NCBI GenBank assembly: GCA_963693085.1
Contig: OY856414.1
Location: 259,789,001-259,853,000, forward strand
DNA from: Alisma plantago-aquatica
Taxonomy: Eukaryota; Streptophyta; Magnoliopsida; Alismatales; Alismataceae
Direction: 5' to 3'
DNA length: 64,000 nt
This document shows, in pieces, positions 47,813-57,575 of this stretch; the stretch's first letter is position 1; every line of letters starts with the position of its first letter. A program made the translations under genes and the position numbers. The notes under the pieces are model-generated. The model did not search any database. It was not told where the DNA came from and worked only from the letters and a program-made list of their open reading frames with translations.

Positions 47813-49160
47813 TAATTTTCAACAAGACCCAGAGACGAAGCCACAACCTAGAGCTGAAGATAAGAACACCGAATTACTGAGTCAAATGGTTCAGCAGAAT
47901 CAGGAAATGATGGTTGTGTTCGGTAAACAATTGCAATCTCAAAGTGATATCTTAAACAAATTTGGGCAGACGCTACAAAGCCATGGAGCACAGATGCGGG
48001 CATTGGAAACCACCGTGGCGCAGATTTCAAGTGAAGTGGCGGCCATCAAGCACGCCAATCAGCAGAAACCGGCTGAGAATGCAAATGTGGCCCAAGTACA
48101 CCATCAGGTCAAATACATGTCTGTGATAAGCAATGAAGAAGAACCCCATGTGTCAGAAGCAAAAGATCAAAGCAAAATGAGGTTTGATACGGAAGCAACA
48201 CCGGCGATACCGTATCCTCGCACTTATTATGGGCTGCCGGGAGGAAATATTTTTTTTAGAAAATCACGCCACGAGCACATGATGGTTGCATCCCCGCCTA
48301 GGTAAGAAAAGCAAGTGAAGGTCGTTTGTCACAGTGTGGATACATATACTACGAGAGAAGAGCCATAGAAAAGTATACGTTTTGATGATGTTCTGACAAA
48401 GTCCATGCCAGAGGGAGCAATGGAAGCAAGCTTAGGGGAGTTGGCCCCGAAAATTTCATATGTGCCACCTCATAAGCGTGTTAATGCAGCAGTTGTGTCA
48501 AGTCTGGACATACCAAAGCCAAAGAAGGAGCACAAACATTATATAAAATTCTTAGAGATATTCAGAAAACTGCATATCAACATTCCGTTGGTAGAAATGA
48601 TTGAGAAAGTCCCCGCCTATGGGAGATTTATTAAAGAAATAATCAACAAAAAGAGGCGGATCAAAGATACTGATGTATGCCGGATGAATGAAATGGTGAG
48701 CTCAATCATCCTTGGGAGTTTACCAGAGAAGAAGAAAGATCTGGGGAGATCCTATATTCCATGTTCAATCGGTGATCAACACTTCCCACGAGCTCAATGT
48801 GATTCGGGAGTGAGCATAAATCTCATGCCTCTTTCCACATTTAAAAAGCATGGGTTACAGGACATGAAGAAGTCAGTGGAAACCATAGAATTGGTAGATG
48901 GATCTATTGTGAGGCCACATGGAGTTTGCGAGAATGTACTTGTCAAGGTGGACAAATTCATTTTTCCAGTAGACTTTGTAATCATGGATATGCCGCAACT
49001 TAAGAGTTTCGAGATGCTACTAGCTAGGGCGTTTCAAGCAACGGCCGATGTAGTAACTGCAGTTGGGAGAGGTACACTCACGTTGGGAATTGGTCAAGAT
49101 CGAGTGGAGTTCAAGCTACCACACTATCCCTTGGGCACTTTCTCCAAAGATCCAAATTGA
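47703..49160 (+). pseudogene. E2 gag C-terminus and aspartic protease
   Basis: Same frame and domains as 30,236-31,708 of E1. It has two stops: TAA 48,303 (E1 has CAA) and TAG 48,366 (shared with E1). The protease is damaged at key places: CDSGVSINLMP where E1 has CDLGAS, and LLARAFQAT where E1 has LLGRPFQAT. The catalytic Asp remains, but the neighbouring Leu, Ala and the conserved Gly-Arg-Pro are changed. The ORF ends where reverse transcriptase should start. Confidence 0.9.
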
Positions 49161-49334
49161 TGTGTTTCAAGTCGTCTAGCCTAAGACGTTAAATAAGGGT
49201 GCTTGTTGGGAGGCAACCCAACCATTGGTACCGTAGTTAGTTCATTTACATTCGTAGTTTAATTTGTTTTTACTTAGTTTTTCATGTAAAAAAGATATCA
49301 TGATCGTTTCGTTTGAGGTGCAGGCTGAGGCAGG

Positions 49335-49885
49335 GTCGATACTATCGACGCACTGGTCGATGGTATCGACTAGGGAACACATTGACAACTGCAGATTTCA
49401 CACTGCGTCAATACCATCGACGGCCTCATCGATGGTATCGACAGACCTACAGGCAGATCGACAAATAAAAGTCGATGGTAACGACATGCCAGTCAATACC
49501 ATCGAGATCCCTGAAGATATGCAGACCAGTTCGTCTCAGTCAACTCGATACCATCGACGGCCTCGTCGATGGTATCGACATGGTTACAGGTTGAAATGCA
49601 AATCGGCGGTGTTGCAATGAAGAAAAGTCGATACTATCGACTCCCATCGATGGTATCGATCATCCACATCACCGATCCGTGCGAACGAATCAACGGTGAT
49701 CGCGGCAGCCACGTCATCGATCCGGGTGCAGCGTCGATACCATCGACCCATGTCAATGGTATCGACACGTCAGCGATCCGGGTTTCAAGATCCAGCCATC
49801 GACAACCGTCGATACTCGCGATGGGGGCAGATAGCATCGACAAGTGTCGATACCATCGACTCGCGTCGATGGTATCGACAGGTCA
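49335..49885 (+). repeat. Hairpin array built on GTCGATACCATCGAC, E2
   Basis: Counterpart of 31,881-32,440, with the same unit order and spacing and scattered substitutions. In several units one arm is mutated while the other is intact, so stems are not strictly co-maintained. Confidence 0.9.
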
Positions 49886-49904
49886 ACAGTGGCGCCAGCC
49901 AAGT

Positions 49905-49939
49905 CTATATAAGGAGAGTCATTACGTCATTTGACGTCA
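49905..49939 (+). promoter_or_regulatory. Candidate internal promoter, E2
   Basis: CTATATAA (49,905-49,912) and TGACGTCA (49,932-49,939), identical to E1 in motifs and spacing. Confidence 0.5.
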
Positions 49940-50096
49940 CACCTTCAGAGTGATCTTCCTCCTTTGCGCCGAGCACTCCCCCGAGCCATCCAAGCTTGAA
50001 GAACAGCAACAACGAGCGACAATCTTGACCGAGCGGATATTCAACTCTCCAATCTTCACCGTACTCTCCTTCTCTCATCTCATTCTCTTCGCCACC

Positions 50097-51357
50097 ATGG
50101 TGCATACCACCGGAGCATCTTCCTTGCGCGCTCATCTGGTTGACATCCCCGAGTTTGTGCCACCGCCGCCAGGATCGGTTGCACGTCCTCGACTTGCCCA
50201 CCCATCCGCAGAGGTGAAGAATGTTTACGAAGAAATCTTGAAGCGCAAGATCGAGCCTACCCGGTACGTGGACCCGGAGATGCTCCGTGATCTTGGCTTC
50301 AAGGGCAATCTGGATTACGTGCTGAAGGGGCAGGCCCACCAAACGGGTCGTGGACACGACGAGCTGGAGTATCATGAAGACGGCCAGCCATTTTTCAGCG
50401 AGTGGCCGACATACAAAGAACTGGTGGCAGAATTCTTGGCGTCATTGGACGTATGTGTTGTGCCCAATGAGATATCTACAAGCAACCTCGAGTGGGAAAA
50501 GGGCAGGGTGTCTTTTCGGCTCTACAACCGCGACTACACCATCACCCTCGAGAAGTTCAATGACATCTTCAACTAGAATCACTCGCGGTATCACTACAGG
50601 CGGCCAGACAACCGCACCAACTACGACACTATCTTCTCTGAGTTGGTGACAGTGTCGCATGGGAAGTCGGTGAGCTACCACAACGCCGTGGTAGCCAACT
50701 TCGAGCACCCCTTTGTACGGGTCTTACACCGGATGTTGAGCTACACCTTGTTTGCTCGGGACGATCTGGCTCTTAGCAAGTTTCAAGAGTCGGATCTTTT
50801 CTTTCTCTATCAACTCCTGAAACAGAGAGAGTGCAATTGGGGCGCTTTCTTTCTGCAACGAGCATTGGCGGTGAAGAGGAAAACGAGAAAAGCCCCGATT
50901 CATTTTGGCGGGCTTGTCACCAAGCTGGCCATCTACTTGGGCTTAAATCTACAGCAGCTAACTCCTCTCTCTACGAAAAGTAAGGTCAACTTGCAGCATC
51001 TACACCGATCCAATCTCATACTACTCCGAGGTGGCGTGGCATTTGCACATTGCCACGTAAATCAAGAATATCGGGAGTGTTCTCTACCCGACCCCGTCTT
51101 CAACATCGATGGCGCGCAGCATTTCCGGTGGCCAATCATAGCCATCGATTCCAATGAAGAAGATGGCGGCAACAAGGACTGTGGCAATGATGACGAGGCG
51201 GCGGAAGAGGACGAAGAGGCGTTCACACCTCTTCAATCACGAGTAGCACCCCGGAAGCGCCCTAGGATGCATCCGGGTGCATCTTCATATTCTCTGCACC
51301 CGCCTCCACCACCACAGCCCTCGCAGCCAGGCAAGGATGCCTATTCCATGCAGGGCA
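50097..51357 (+). pseudogene. E2 env-position ORF, 5' part (to the CACTA insertion)
   Basis: Starts at ATG in GCCACCATGG. One stop, TAG 50,574 (E1 has TGG), then open up to the CACTA insertion. The Athila ORF1-like core, acidic stretch, basic patch and Pro-rich segment are present as in E1. The coding sequence resumes at 61,858 on the other side of CACTA. Confidence 0.85.
51355..51357. other. CACTA target duplication, left copy (GCA)
   Basis: GCA precedes CACTACTACA; E1 has an uninterrupted GGGCATGTATG at the equivalent site, which confirms GCA as the 3-bp target. Confidence 0.95.
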
Positions 51358-51367
51358 CACTACTACA
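51358..51367 (+). repeat. CACTA left terminal inverted repeat
   Basis: CACTACTACA, the reverse complement of 61,848-61,857. Confidence 0.97.
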
Positions 51368-51392
51368 GAAATAGCATTCAGTGTCACTTTTC

Positions 51393-51812
51393 TTGGCGTC
51401 AGTTATTAAGGAAAACCGACGCCTAACATATAAGGCGTCGGTTGTTTAAGCAAACCAACGTCTATATTCGAAGACCAGCCAGACACGGGTACCGCTTTGT
51501 ATTAAGCGTCGGTTGTTTATAACAAACCGATGCGTAAAGTCGCCCGCGAAATCCATATTTCGATAAAAAAAAATAGTGTCATTTTCAGCGTCGGTTATAT
51601 ACGTAGAAACCGACGCCTATGTGCGATGAAAATTTGCGCGAAAAGTGTCACTTTCAGCGTCGGTTATCCTTGTAGAACCGACGCTGAAAGTGGTTCCCGC
51701 CAAATAATTTCATGAAAATATCGTCCAATTGGACGTCAGTTTTTTAAAACAACCGACGCTAAAGATGTTTAGGTGTCGGTTGTTTTAAACAACCGACGCT
51801 ATTTGGGAACTT
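51393..51812. repeat. CACTA 5' subterminal repeats
   Basis: About ten copies of GGCGTCGGTT and its reverse complement, mostly as facing pairs that can form hairpins (for example at 51,394-51,428, 51,591-51,620, 51,655-51,685, 51,774-51,809). Confidence 0.92.
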
Positions 51813-51829
51813 CATTACCCTCGATCGCC

Positions 51830-52180
51830 CGACTCTTCCCCTTTCTTCTGTTTCATTGCGATTTCCCTCCGCCGATTTCTCTCCGGCGATTTCTTCTTCA
51901 GCTCCCCTTCTTCGGCGCCCCCTTCTCCGCCACCACTCCTGCTCGCCGCCGCTCCTGCCGCCGTTGGACACCTGCTCGCCGCCGCTCCTGCTCGCCGACG
52001 CCTGTTGTTGCTCTGCGTCGCCGCCACTGCCGCCGCCTGCTCGCCGCCGCTCCTGCTCGCTGACGATCCTGCTCCTACTGCTGCTCTGCGTCGCCGCCGC
52101 CGCCGCCCACTCCTTCCTCCTTGTTGCTGCTCTGCGTCTCCTTGCTCACGCCCTAACTCTGCTGCTCACAAGGTACTAGC
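51830..52180 (+). other. GC-rich leader region of CACTA
   Basis: C-rich, CpG-rich sequence with imperfect tandem GCTCGCCGCCGCTCCTGCTC units. It probably covers the transcription start and a non-coding first exon; a plausible splice donor is CACAAG/GTACTAG at about 52,171. ORFs through it in all frames encode only Pro/Ser/Arg/Ala repeats and differ by frame, so I do not call a protein. Confidence 0.5.
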
Positions 52181-53263
52181 ATCAAACCCTTCCTCTGCCA
52201 TTCTTTCTAGGTTGACGCCCTAACTCTGCTGCTGTTTTAATGCTAGTGTCAGGGCTATCTATCTAGGTTGATGTATGAGCTATCCCCTGCATTTTTTTTC
52301 CTGCTCTCTTTGTGTGTATGAGCCTGTTCCTTAATTGTGTATGGTCTTTCTGTTTGGAGATGTTTTGATCCCCTGTGTGGGATACTTTCTCCTTTTGTTC
52401 TTTACGTTTGGTCAGGTGTGTTGTCTGTAAATGCCCAAAGTTTTTTTGGTATCAATAGTTGAGTGTTTTTCACAAAAAAAAAGATGGAGAAGTTAAATGG
52501 ATACAACTCTGTACATAGGTAGGTGTAGTTCTCTAGCTAATTACAATAAGAACATGACAATATGATAATAAACATCTACAACCTAATGCCACCTACCAAG
52601 ACATATACTAATACCACCTCCTCACCTATCAAAATCTTAAGGTTAGACATATAAAGGAGGAAGAGTTGTGAAACATGTGTACATGAATCTGAAGCCACTA
52701 TACAAACTCTGTTTGAGTGTTTAAGTATCAAGCATCGTTAGTCCAATACATAAGTACTACAAGTATCCATGGGTTAAATAAGGTGAACTAGCTGTGTAAT
52801 GTTAGGGTTTCTGTATTAGTGGGTGCTCCTACTACATTTGGGGGTGCGCCTTATACTATTTGATATCCTTGATTTTATCTTCTATCCTAAATAAAATTAA
52901 GGGACCCATGATTAGAAAACAATTCCAAACTTGGCACCCACACTAATTGGAAGGAAATAAAATATGATTATTGAAATGCACATTTGTGATGTGATACCTT
53001 TTTTAGGATGCATATATTAGATTCAACCTTTGAGACATCCTTTTATGAGTTCCAATACAATTAGGGTTTCATTTCATTGCCATTGTATGTATTATAATAT
53101 TACATCTTTCACATAAAAATTAATTAAATTGAATCCTATTGGAACCCTAATTTAAATCCTTATTTGATTTAAACTTGTCCATTCTAGCATCCTAATTTTA
53201 TTTGATTAAACCCTAACATTGTTTAAACCCTAACATCAATTGTGATGAAACCCTAACATGTAC
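52181..53263 (+). other. CACTA leader/intron-like region
   Basis: AT-rich, no ORF of note and no recognisable motif. It probably contains the leader intron of the transposase transcript. Confidence 0.4.
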
Positions 53264-53353
53264 ATATCTATTATTGTGTTTGTTGGCCTAGAAACCCGTC
53301 CAAGATTGACTCATTAGGAGTAAATCTTGGATAGTCCCCGGTTTGGGACTGTT

Positions 53354-53542
53354 CTTGAACACCTAATCTCACTTAGGATGTAAGTGTATAATGTGTATTG
53401 GGTTTTCGAAAAATTTTGGTAGCATTTCTCCATTTGTTCTCTAAGTACATATGTACTTAGAGAACAGCGGGGAAATGCTGCCGAAATTTTCTCGAAAACC
53501 CAATACACATTATACACTTACTAGTGAGATTAGGTGTTCAAG
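53354..53542. repeat. Long hairpin 1
   Basis: Inverted repeat with arms of about 90 bp around AAGTACAT/ATGTACTT (centre 53,450). Left arm CTTGAACACCTAATCTCAC, right arm GTGAGATTAGGTGTTCAAG. A few mismatches. Confidence 0.93.
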
Positions 53543-53801
53543 GATGGGATAGGTGGTACACATTTATTATATATAAGAATGACATCACATGTGTTTGTTG
53601 GCCTAGAATGTGAACAATCATTGTTTTTTATATTACTTGTACATTGGTATAAATTAGAATGAACAATCACTAAATTATATATTGTTTGTATGGAGTCCGG
53701 CTTCATTGTAGATATCTATTATTGTGTTTGTTGGCCTAGAAACCCGTCCAAGATTGACTCATTAGGAGTAAATCTTGGATAGTCCACGGTTTGGGATTGT
53801 T

Positions 53802-53991
53802 CTTGAACACCTAATCTCACTTAGGATGTAAGTGTATAATGTGTATTGGGTTTTCGAGAAAATTTCGGTAGCATTTCCCCGTTTGTTCTCTAAGTACATA
53901 TGTACTTAGAGAACAGCGGGGAAATGCTGCCGAAATTTTCTCGAAAACCCAATACACATTATACACTTACTAGTGAGATTAGGTGTTCAAG
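53802..53991. repeat. Long hairpin 2
   Basis: Second copy of the same inverted repeat, centre 53,899. Its arms match each other better than those of hairpin 1. Confidence 0.93.
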
Positions 53992-54048
53992 GATGGGATA
54001 GGTGGTACACATTTATTATATATAAGAATGACATCACATGTGTTTGTT

Positions 54049-54110
54049 GGCATTTCCCCGTTTGTTCTCTAAGTACATATGTACTTAGAGAACATCGGGG
54101 AAATGTTGCC
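54049..54110. repeat. Short hairpin 3
   Basis: Only the central part of the same inverted repeat (GGCATTTCCCC ... GGGGAAATGTTGCC), centre 54,078, ending 60 bp before the transposase ATG. Confidence 0.9.
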
Positions 54111-54169
54111 TAATCTTTTCCTAATATATACTTGTTTCCTAATATATACTTGTTTTCTCTGATCATAGA

Positions 54170-57100
54170 ATGGATAGATCATGGATGTCCATTCGTAATC
54201 GTTGCACCCCAGAGTTTATATCTGGTCTTGATCAGTTTATTAGATTTGCTGAGGAACATAGGAAAAAACCTACAGATAGGTTCTACTGTCCATGTAGGCA
54301 TTGCGGTAACAACTTGAAAGTCAACACTGGTGAGGAAATCAAAAGTCATGTCATGTGCAACAGGATTGTACAAGGCTATATAGAATGGCACTGGCATGGA
54401 GAGATTTCAAAATCGAAACCAGTAGATGTCGATAGCAGTGCTTGGGTGGAAGAAGAAATTGCCTCCGATGACGTAAATGTGAACGAACCAGTTCCAGCAG
54501 ACATCGTTGATGCGATGCTGGATAGTTGTAGGGTAGAGCACACCAATCCACCTCCTATCTTTACAAACATTGTGCATGATGCTGAGATACCGTTATACAC
54601 AGGCTGTGCTAAGTTTACGAAGCTTAGCGCTGTGTTGAGATTGTATAAGTTGAAAGCTAACAATAGATGGAGCGACAAAAGCTTCACTTCATTGTTGACT
54701 TTGTTGAAAGAAATTCTTCCTGAAGGAAACGAGCTTCCAATGTCAACATACCAGGTAAAGAAAATGTTGTGCCCAATGGGAATGGAGGCCAAGAAGATAC
54801 ACGCATGCCCGAATGATTGTGTATTATTTCAAAAGGACTATGTAGATTTGAAAGATTGTCCAAAATGTGGTGCATCACGGTATAAATTGACGACTTCGGG
54901 GGAGTCCAAAACTGGTTCTCCTGCCAAGGTGTTGTGGTATCTACCTATAATATCACGGTTTCAACGCTTGTTTGCAAATCCGAAAGATGTGAAGAATTTG
55001 AGGTGGCATGCAGATGTTAAGAAAAATAATGATGGGATCCTACGACATGCGTCTGATTCCCCACTGTGGAAGAAGATTGATCTATTGTACCCTAAATTTG
55101 GTGAAGAAGATAGGAATCTAAGACTTGGGCTTTGTACAGATGGGATGAATCCGTACGGGACATTGAGCAGCCAACATAGCACTTGGCCAGTCATGCTTGT
55201 TATATACAATCTTCCTCCCTGGATGTGTATGAAAAATAAGTACGTTATGTTGTCATTGTTGATATCGGGCCCTAAACAACCCGGAAATGATATCGATGTT
55301 TATCTTGAACCTTTGATTGATGACTTAAAGAAACTTTGGGCTGAAGGTGTGATGACCTATGATGCTTCAGCAAGAGAGACATTTCGTTTGCACGCTATGT
55401 TGTTTTGCACTATTAATTACTTTCCAGCATACGGGAATTTGTCTGGATATAGTGTCAAAGGAGCTAAAGCGTGTCCTATATGTGAAGAAAACACTGATTC
55501 AATAAGACTAAAACATGGCGGCAAGACTGTATATCTTGGTCATCGAAGGTTTCTTTCAAAATTCCATCCGTATCGTAGGAAGCGCAAAGCATTCAATGGA
55601 TGGAATGATGAACGGAGTGCACCTAAACCTATACCAGGGGATGTTGTTTATGAAAGAGTAAAAGACATTGTCAATGAATTTGGTAAGAAATCACAATGTA
55701 GTATGGCCACACGGAGTGACAATTCTTCATTCAAGAAGAAGTCAATATTTTGGGATCTTCCTTATTGGAGTTCTTTGACAGTTTGGCATTGTATCGATGT
55801 AATGCACGTTGAGAAAAATGTCTGTGATAGCATCATTGGTACTCTATTAAATATACCAGGTAAGACTAAAGATGGGATAAAATCCAGACTGGACCTACGT
55901 GAAATGGGAATAAGGTCAGAATTAACAGAATTACGTGAAATGGGTAATAAAAGAACATACTTACCTCCCGCTTGTTACACGTTGTCTAGAAAGGAGAAGA
56001 AAACTTTTTGTGAATGCTTGGTAAATGTTAAGGTGCCACATGGTTACTCATCCAACATCCGTAGATTGGTATCAATGAAAGATCTGAAGTTGATAGGTCT
56101 TAAATCTCATGATTGTCACACTCTAATGCAACAAATATTGCCCGTGGCAATTCGATCTATATTGCTGAAGCATGTAAGGTTTGCAATTACCAGACTTTGT
56201 TTCTTTTTCAACAGTCTATGCAGCAAATTTATTGACCCTGATACTCTCGATAATTTGCAAAGAGAAGTGGTTGTTACCCTATGTCAGCTTGAGATGTATT
56301 TCCCTCCTTTGTTCTTTGATATCATGGTACATCTTGTTGTCCACTTGACTAGGGAAGTGAAAATGTTGGGACCGGTTTTCTTGCATCAGATGTATCCCTT
56401 TGAACGATACATGAGCATTTTTAAAGGTGATGTTCGAAACCGTTATCGGCCTGAAGGGAGTATTATTGAAGGTTATGTGGCGAGAGAGGTTATGGATTTT
56501 TGCAATGACTTTTTCAGTGGTAATGACACTCCTGATAATGACAAGAATATTGAGGAGGGCAAAGGAATTTTGGGATCACGGGTGAAAGTAATTAGTTGTG
56601 AGCAGTTGGAACAAGCTCACTTGTATATTTTACACAATATGGACGAAGTGAGTGTTTATATCGAGGAACATACCAATTTCATAAAGAGACAACATCCTCG
56701 AGCAAGTTCAATGTGGCTTGCTAGAGAGCATAATAAGACTTTTCCTAAGTGGTTTGAAGATAAAGTCTTACATCAACTATCTCAAACACCAAATGATATT
56801 AAAGAACCTATCAAATGCCTCGCCTTTAAACCAAAACCGAATGTTATGTCTTATGAAGGGTTTGACATTAATGGATTCACATATTACACAAAGTGCCAAG
56901 ATGATAAGAGTTTCGTCCAAAATAGTGGGGTCACTCTTCAAGCGTCGACTATGTACTTTGCAAGTGCAAAGGATAAGAGTCCACGTGAAGCTAAAATGTC
57001 ATATTACGGTGTCATTGAGGACATTTGGGAGTTTGACTACATAGATTTCAAAATTCCGCTCTTTAAATGTAATTGGGTTGATAACACCAAAGGAGTAATA

Positions 57101-57418
57101 GTGGATGAATTGGGTTTCACTTTGGTGAACTTTGAAAAGATTGGCGAGAAGGGTGAACCATTCATATTGGCATCACAGGCGAAACAAATATTCTATATCG
57201 ATGATCCTACAAATGATAAATGGTCGGTTGTTCTTCATGGTAAAAGACAGTTCATTGAAGATCCTACAGATGAAGAAGAGTACTATGATAAGTATGATGA
57301 CTCCAGTCCATTCTCAGTTGGGTTGCCAACTCCACAAAATATTGAAGCTAATGATGACTTATATGTGCGCGGAGATCACAATGAAGGATTGTTAATTGAT
57401 AAAAGATCACAATTTTAG
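54170..57418 (+). CDS. tnpD: CACTA transposase, TnpD/tnp2 type, 1082 aa, intact
   Basis: Uninterrupted single-exon ORF. It starts MDRSWM, the typical start of plant CACTA transposases. Domains in order (family assignment from memory): transposase-associated zinc domain (residues about 3-78, with FYCPCRHCGNN and WHWHGE); tnp2 catalytic domain (about 300-510, with LCTDGMNPYG near 322, a conserved acidic site, GPKQPGNDIDVYL, and a zinc motif CPICEE near 434); the WHCIDVMHVEKNVCD block (about 538); DUF4218-like (about 647-777, LPVAIRS, YMSIFKGDVRNRYRPEGS); DUF4216-like (about 944-1020, YYGVIEDIWEFDY, LGFTLVNFEK). It would cut and join the element ends in the nucleus. All motifs look intact, so this gene may still be functional. 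Confidence 0.96.
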   Translation: MDRSWMSIRNRCTPEFISGLDQFIRFAEEHRKKPTDRFYCPCRHCGNNLKVNTGEEIKSHVMCNRIVQGYIEWHWHGEISKSKPVDVDSSAWVEEEIASDDVNVNEPVPADIVDAMLDSCRVEHTNPPPIFTNIVHDAEIPLYTGCAKFTKLSAVLRLYKLKANNRWSDKSFTSLLTLLKEILPEGNELPMSTYQVKKMLCPMGMEAKKIHACPNDCVLFQKDYVDLKDCPKCGASRYKLTTSGESKTGSPAKVLWYLPIISRFQRLFANPKDVKNLRWHADVKKNNDGILRHASDSPLWKKIDLLYPKFGEEDRNLRLGLCTDGMNPYGTLSSQHSTWPVMLVIYNLPPWMCMKNKYVMLSLLISGPKQPGNDIDVYLEPLIDDLKKLWAEGVMTYDASARETFRLHAMLFCTINYFPAYGNLSGYSVKGAKACPICEENTDSIRLKHGGKTVYLGHRRFLSKFHPYRRKRKAFNGWNDERSAPKPIPGDVVYERVKDIVNEFGKKSQCSMATRSDNSSFKKKSIFWDLPYWSSLTVWHCIDVMHVEKNVCDSIIGTLLNIPGKTKDGIKSRLDLREMGIRSELTELREMGNKRTYLPPACYTLSRKEKKTFCECLVNVKVPHGYSSNIRRLVSMKDLKLIGLKSHDCHTLMQQILPVAIRSILLKHVRFAITRLCFFFNSLCSKFIDPDTLDNLQREVVVTLCQLEMYFPPLFFDIMVHLVVHLTREVKMLGPVFLHQMYPFERYMSIFKGDVRNRYRPEGSIIEGYVAREVMDFCNDFFSGNDTPDNDKNIEEGKGILGSRVKVISCEQLEQAHLYILHNMDEVSVYIEEHTNFIKRQHPRASSMWLAREHNKTFPKWFEDKVLHQLSQTPNDIKEPIKCLAFKPKPNVMSYEGFDINGFTYYTKCQDDKSFVQNSGVTLQASTMYFASAKDKSPREAKMSYYGVIEDIWEFDYIDFKIPLFKCNWVDNTKGVIVDELGFTLVNFEKIGEKGEPFILASQAKQIFYIDDPTNDKWSVVLHGKRQFIEDPTDEEEYYDKYDDSSPFSVGLPTPQNIEANDDLYVRGDHNEGLLIDKRSQF

Positions 57419-57434
57419 AGACATGTATGTTTAT

Positions 57435-57561
57435 ACAAATGCTAAATGTTTGCCTTTTTCTAGTTAATACAAATGCTAAATGTTTGCCTTTTTCTAGTTA
57501 ATACAAATGCTAAATGTTTGCCTTTTTCTAGTTAATAGAAATGCTAAATGTTTGCCTTTTT
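57435..57561 (+). repeat. 34-bp tandem repeat between the two CACTA genes
   Basis: Four units (57,435, 57,469, 57,503, 57,537; the last partial) with AAATGCTAAATGTTTGCC and TTTTTCTAGTTAAT. It falls just after the transposase stop codon. Confidence 0.93.
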
Positions 57562-57575
57562 AATGACATTTTCAG

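Larger units (their letters stand above)
53264..54048 (+). repeat. 448-bp tandem duplication before the transposase gene
   Basis: Copy 1 is 53,264-53,711; copy 2 starts at 53,712 (ATATCTATTATTGTGTTTGT in both) and is incomplete. Each copy contains the large hairpin annotated separately. Confidence 0.93.

Noticed and set aside
51773..52223. Overlapping Pro/Arg/Ser/Ala-rich ORFs in several frames
   Set aside because: GC-rich repeats keep all frames open; nothing distinguishes one as coding, and the position fits a transposon leader.
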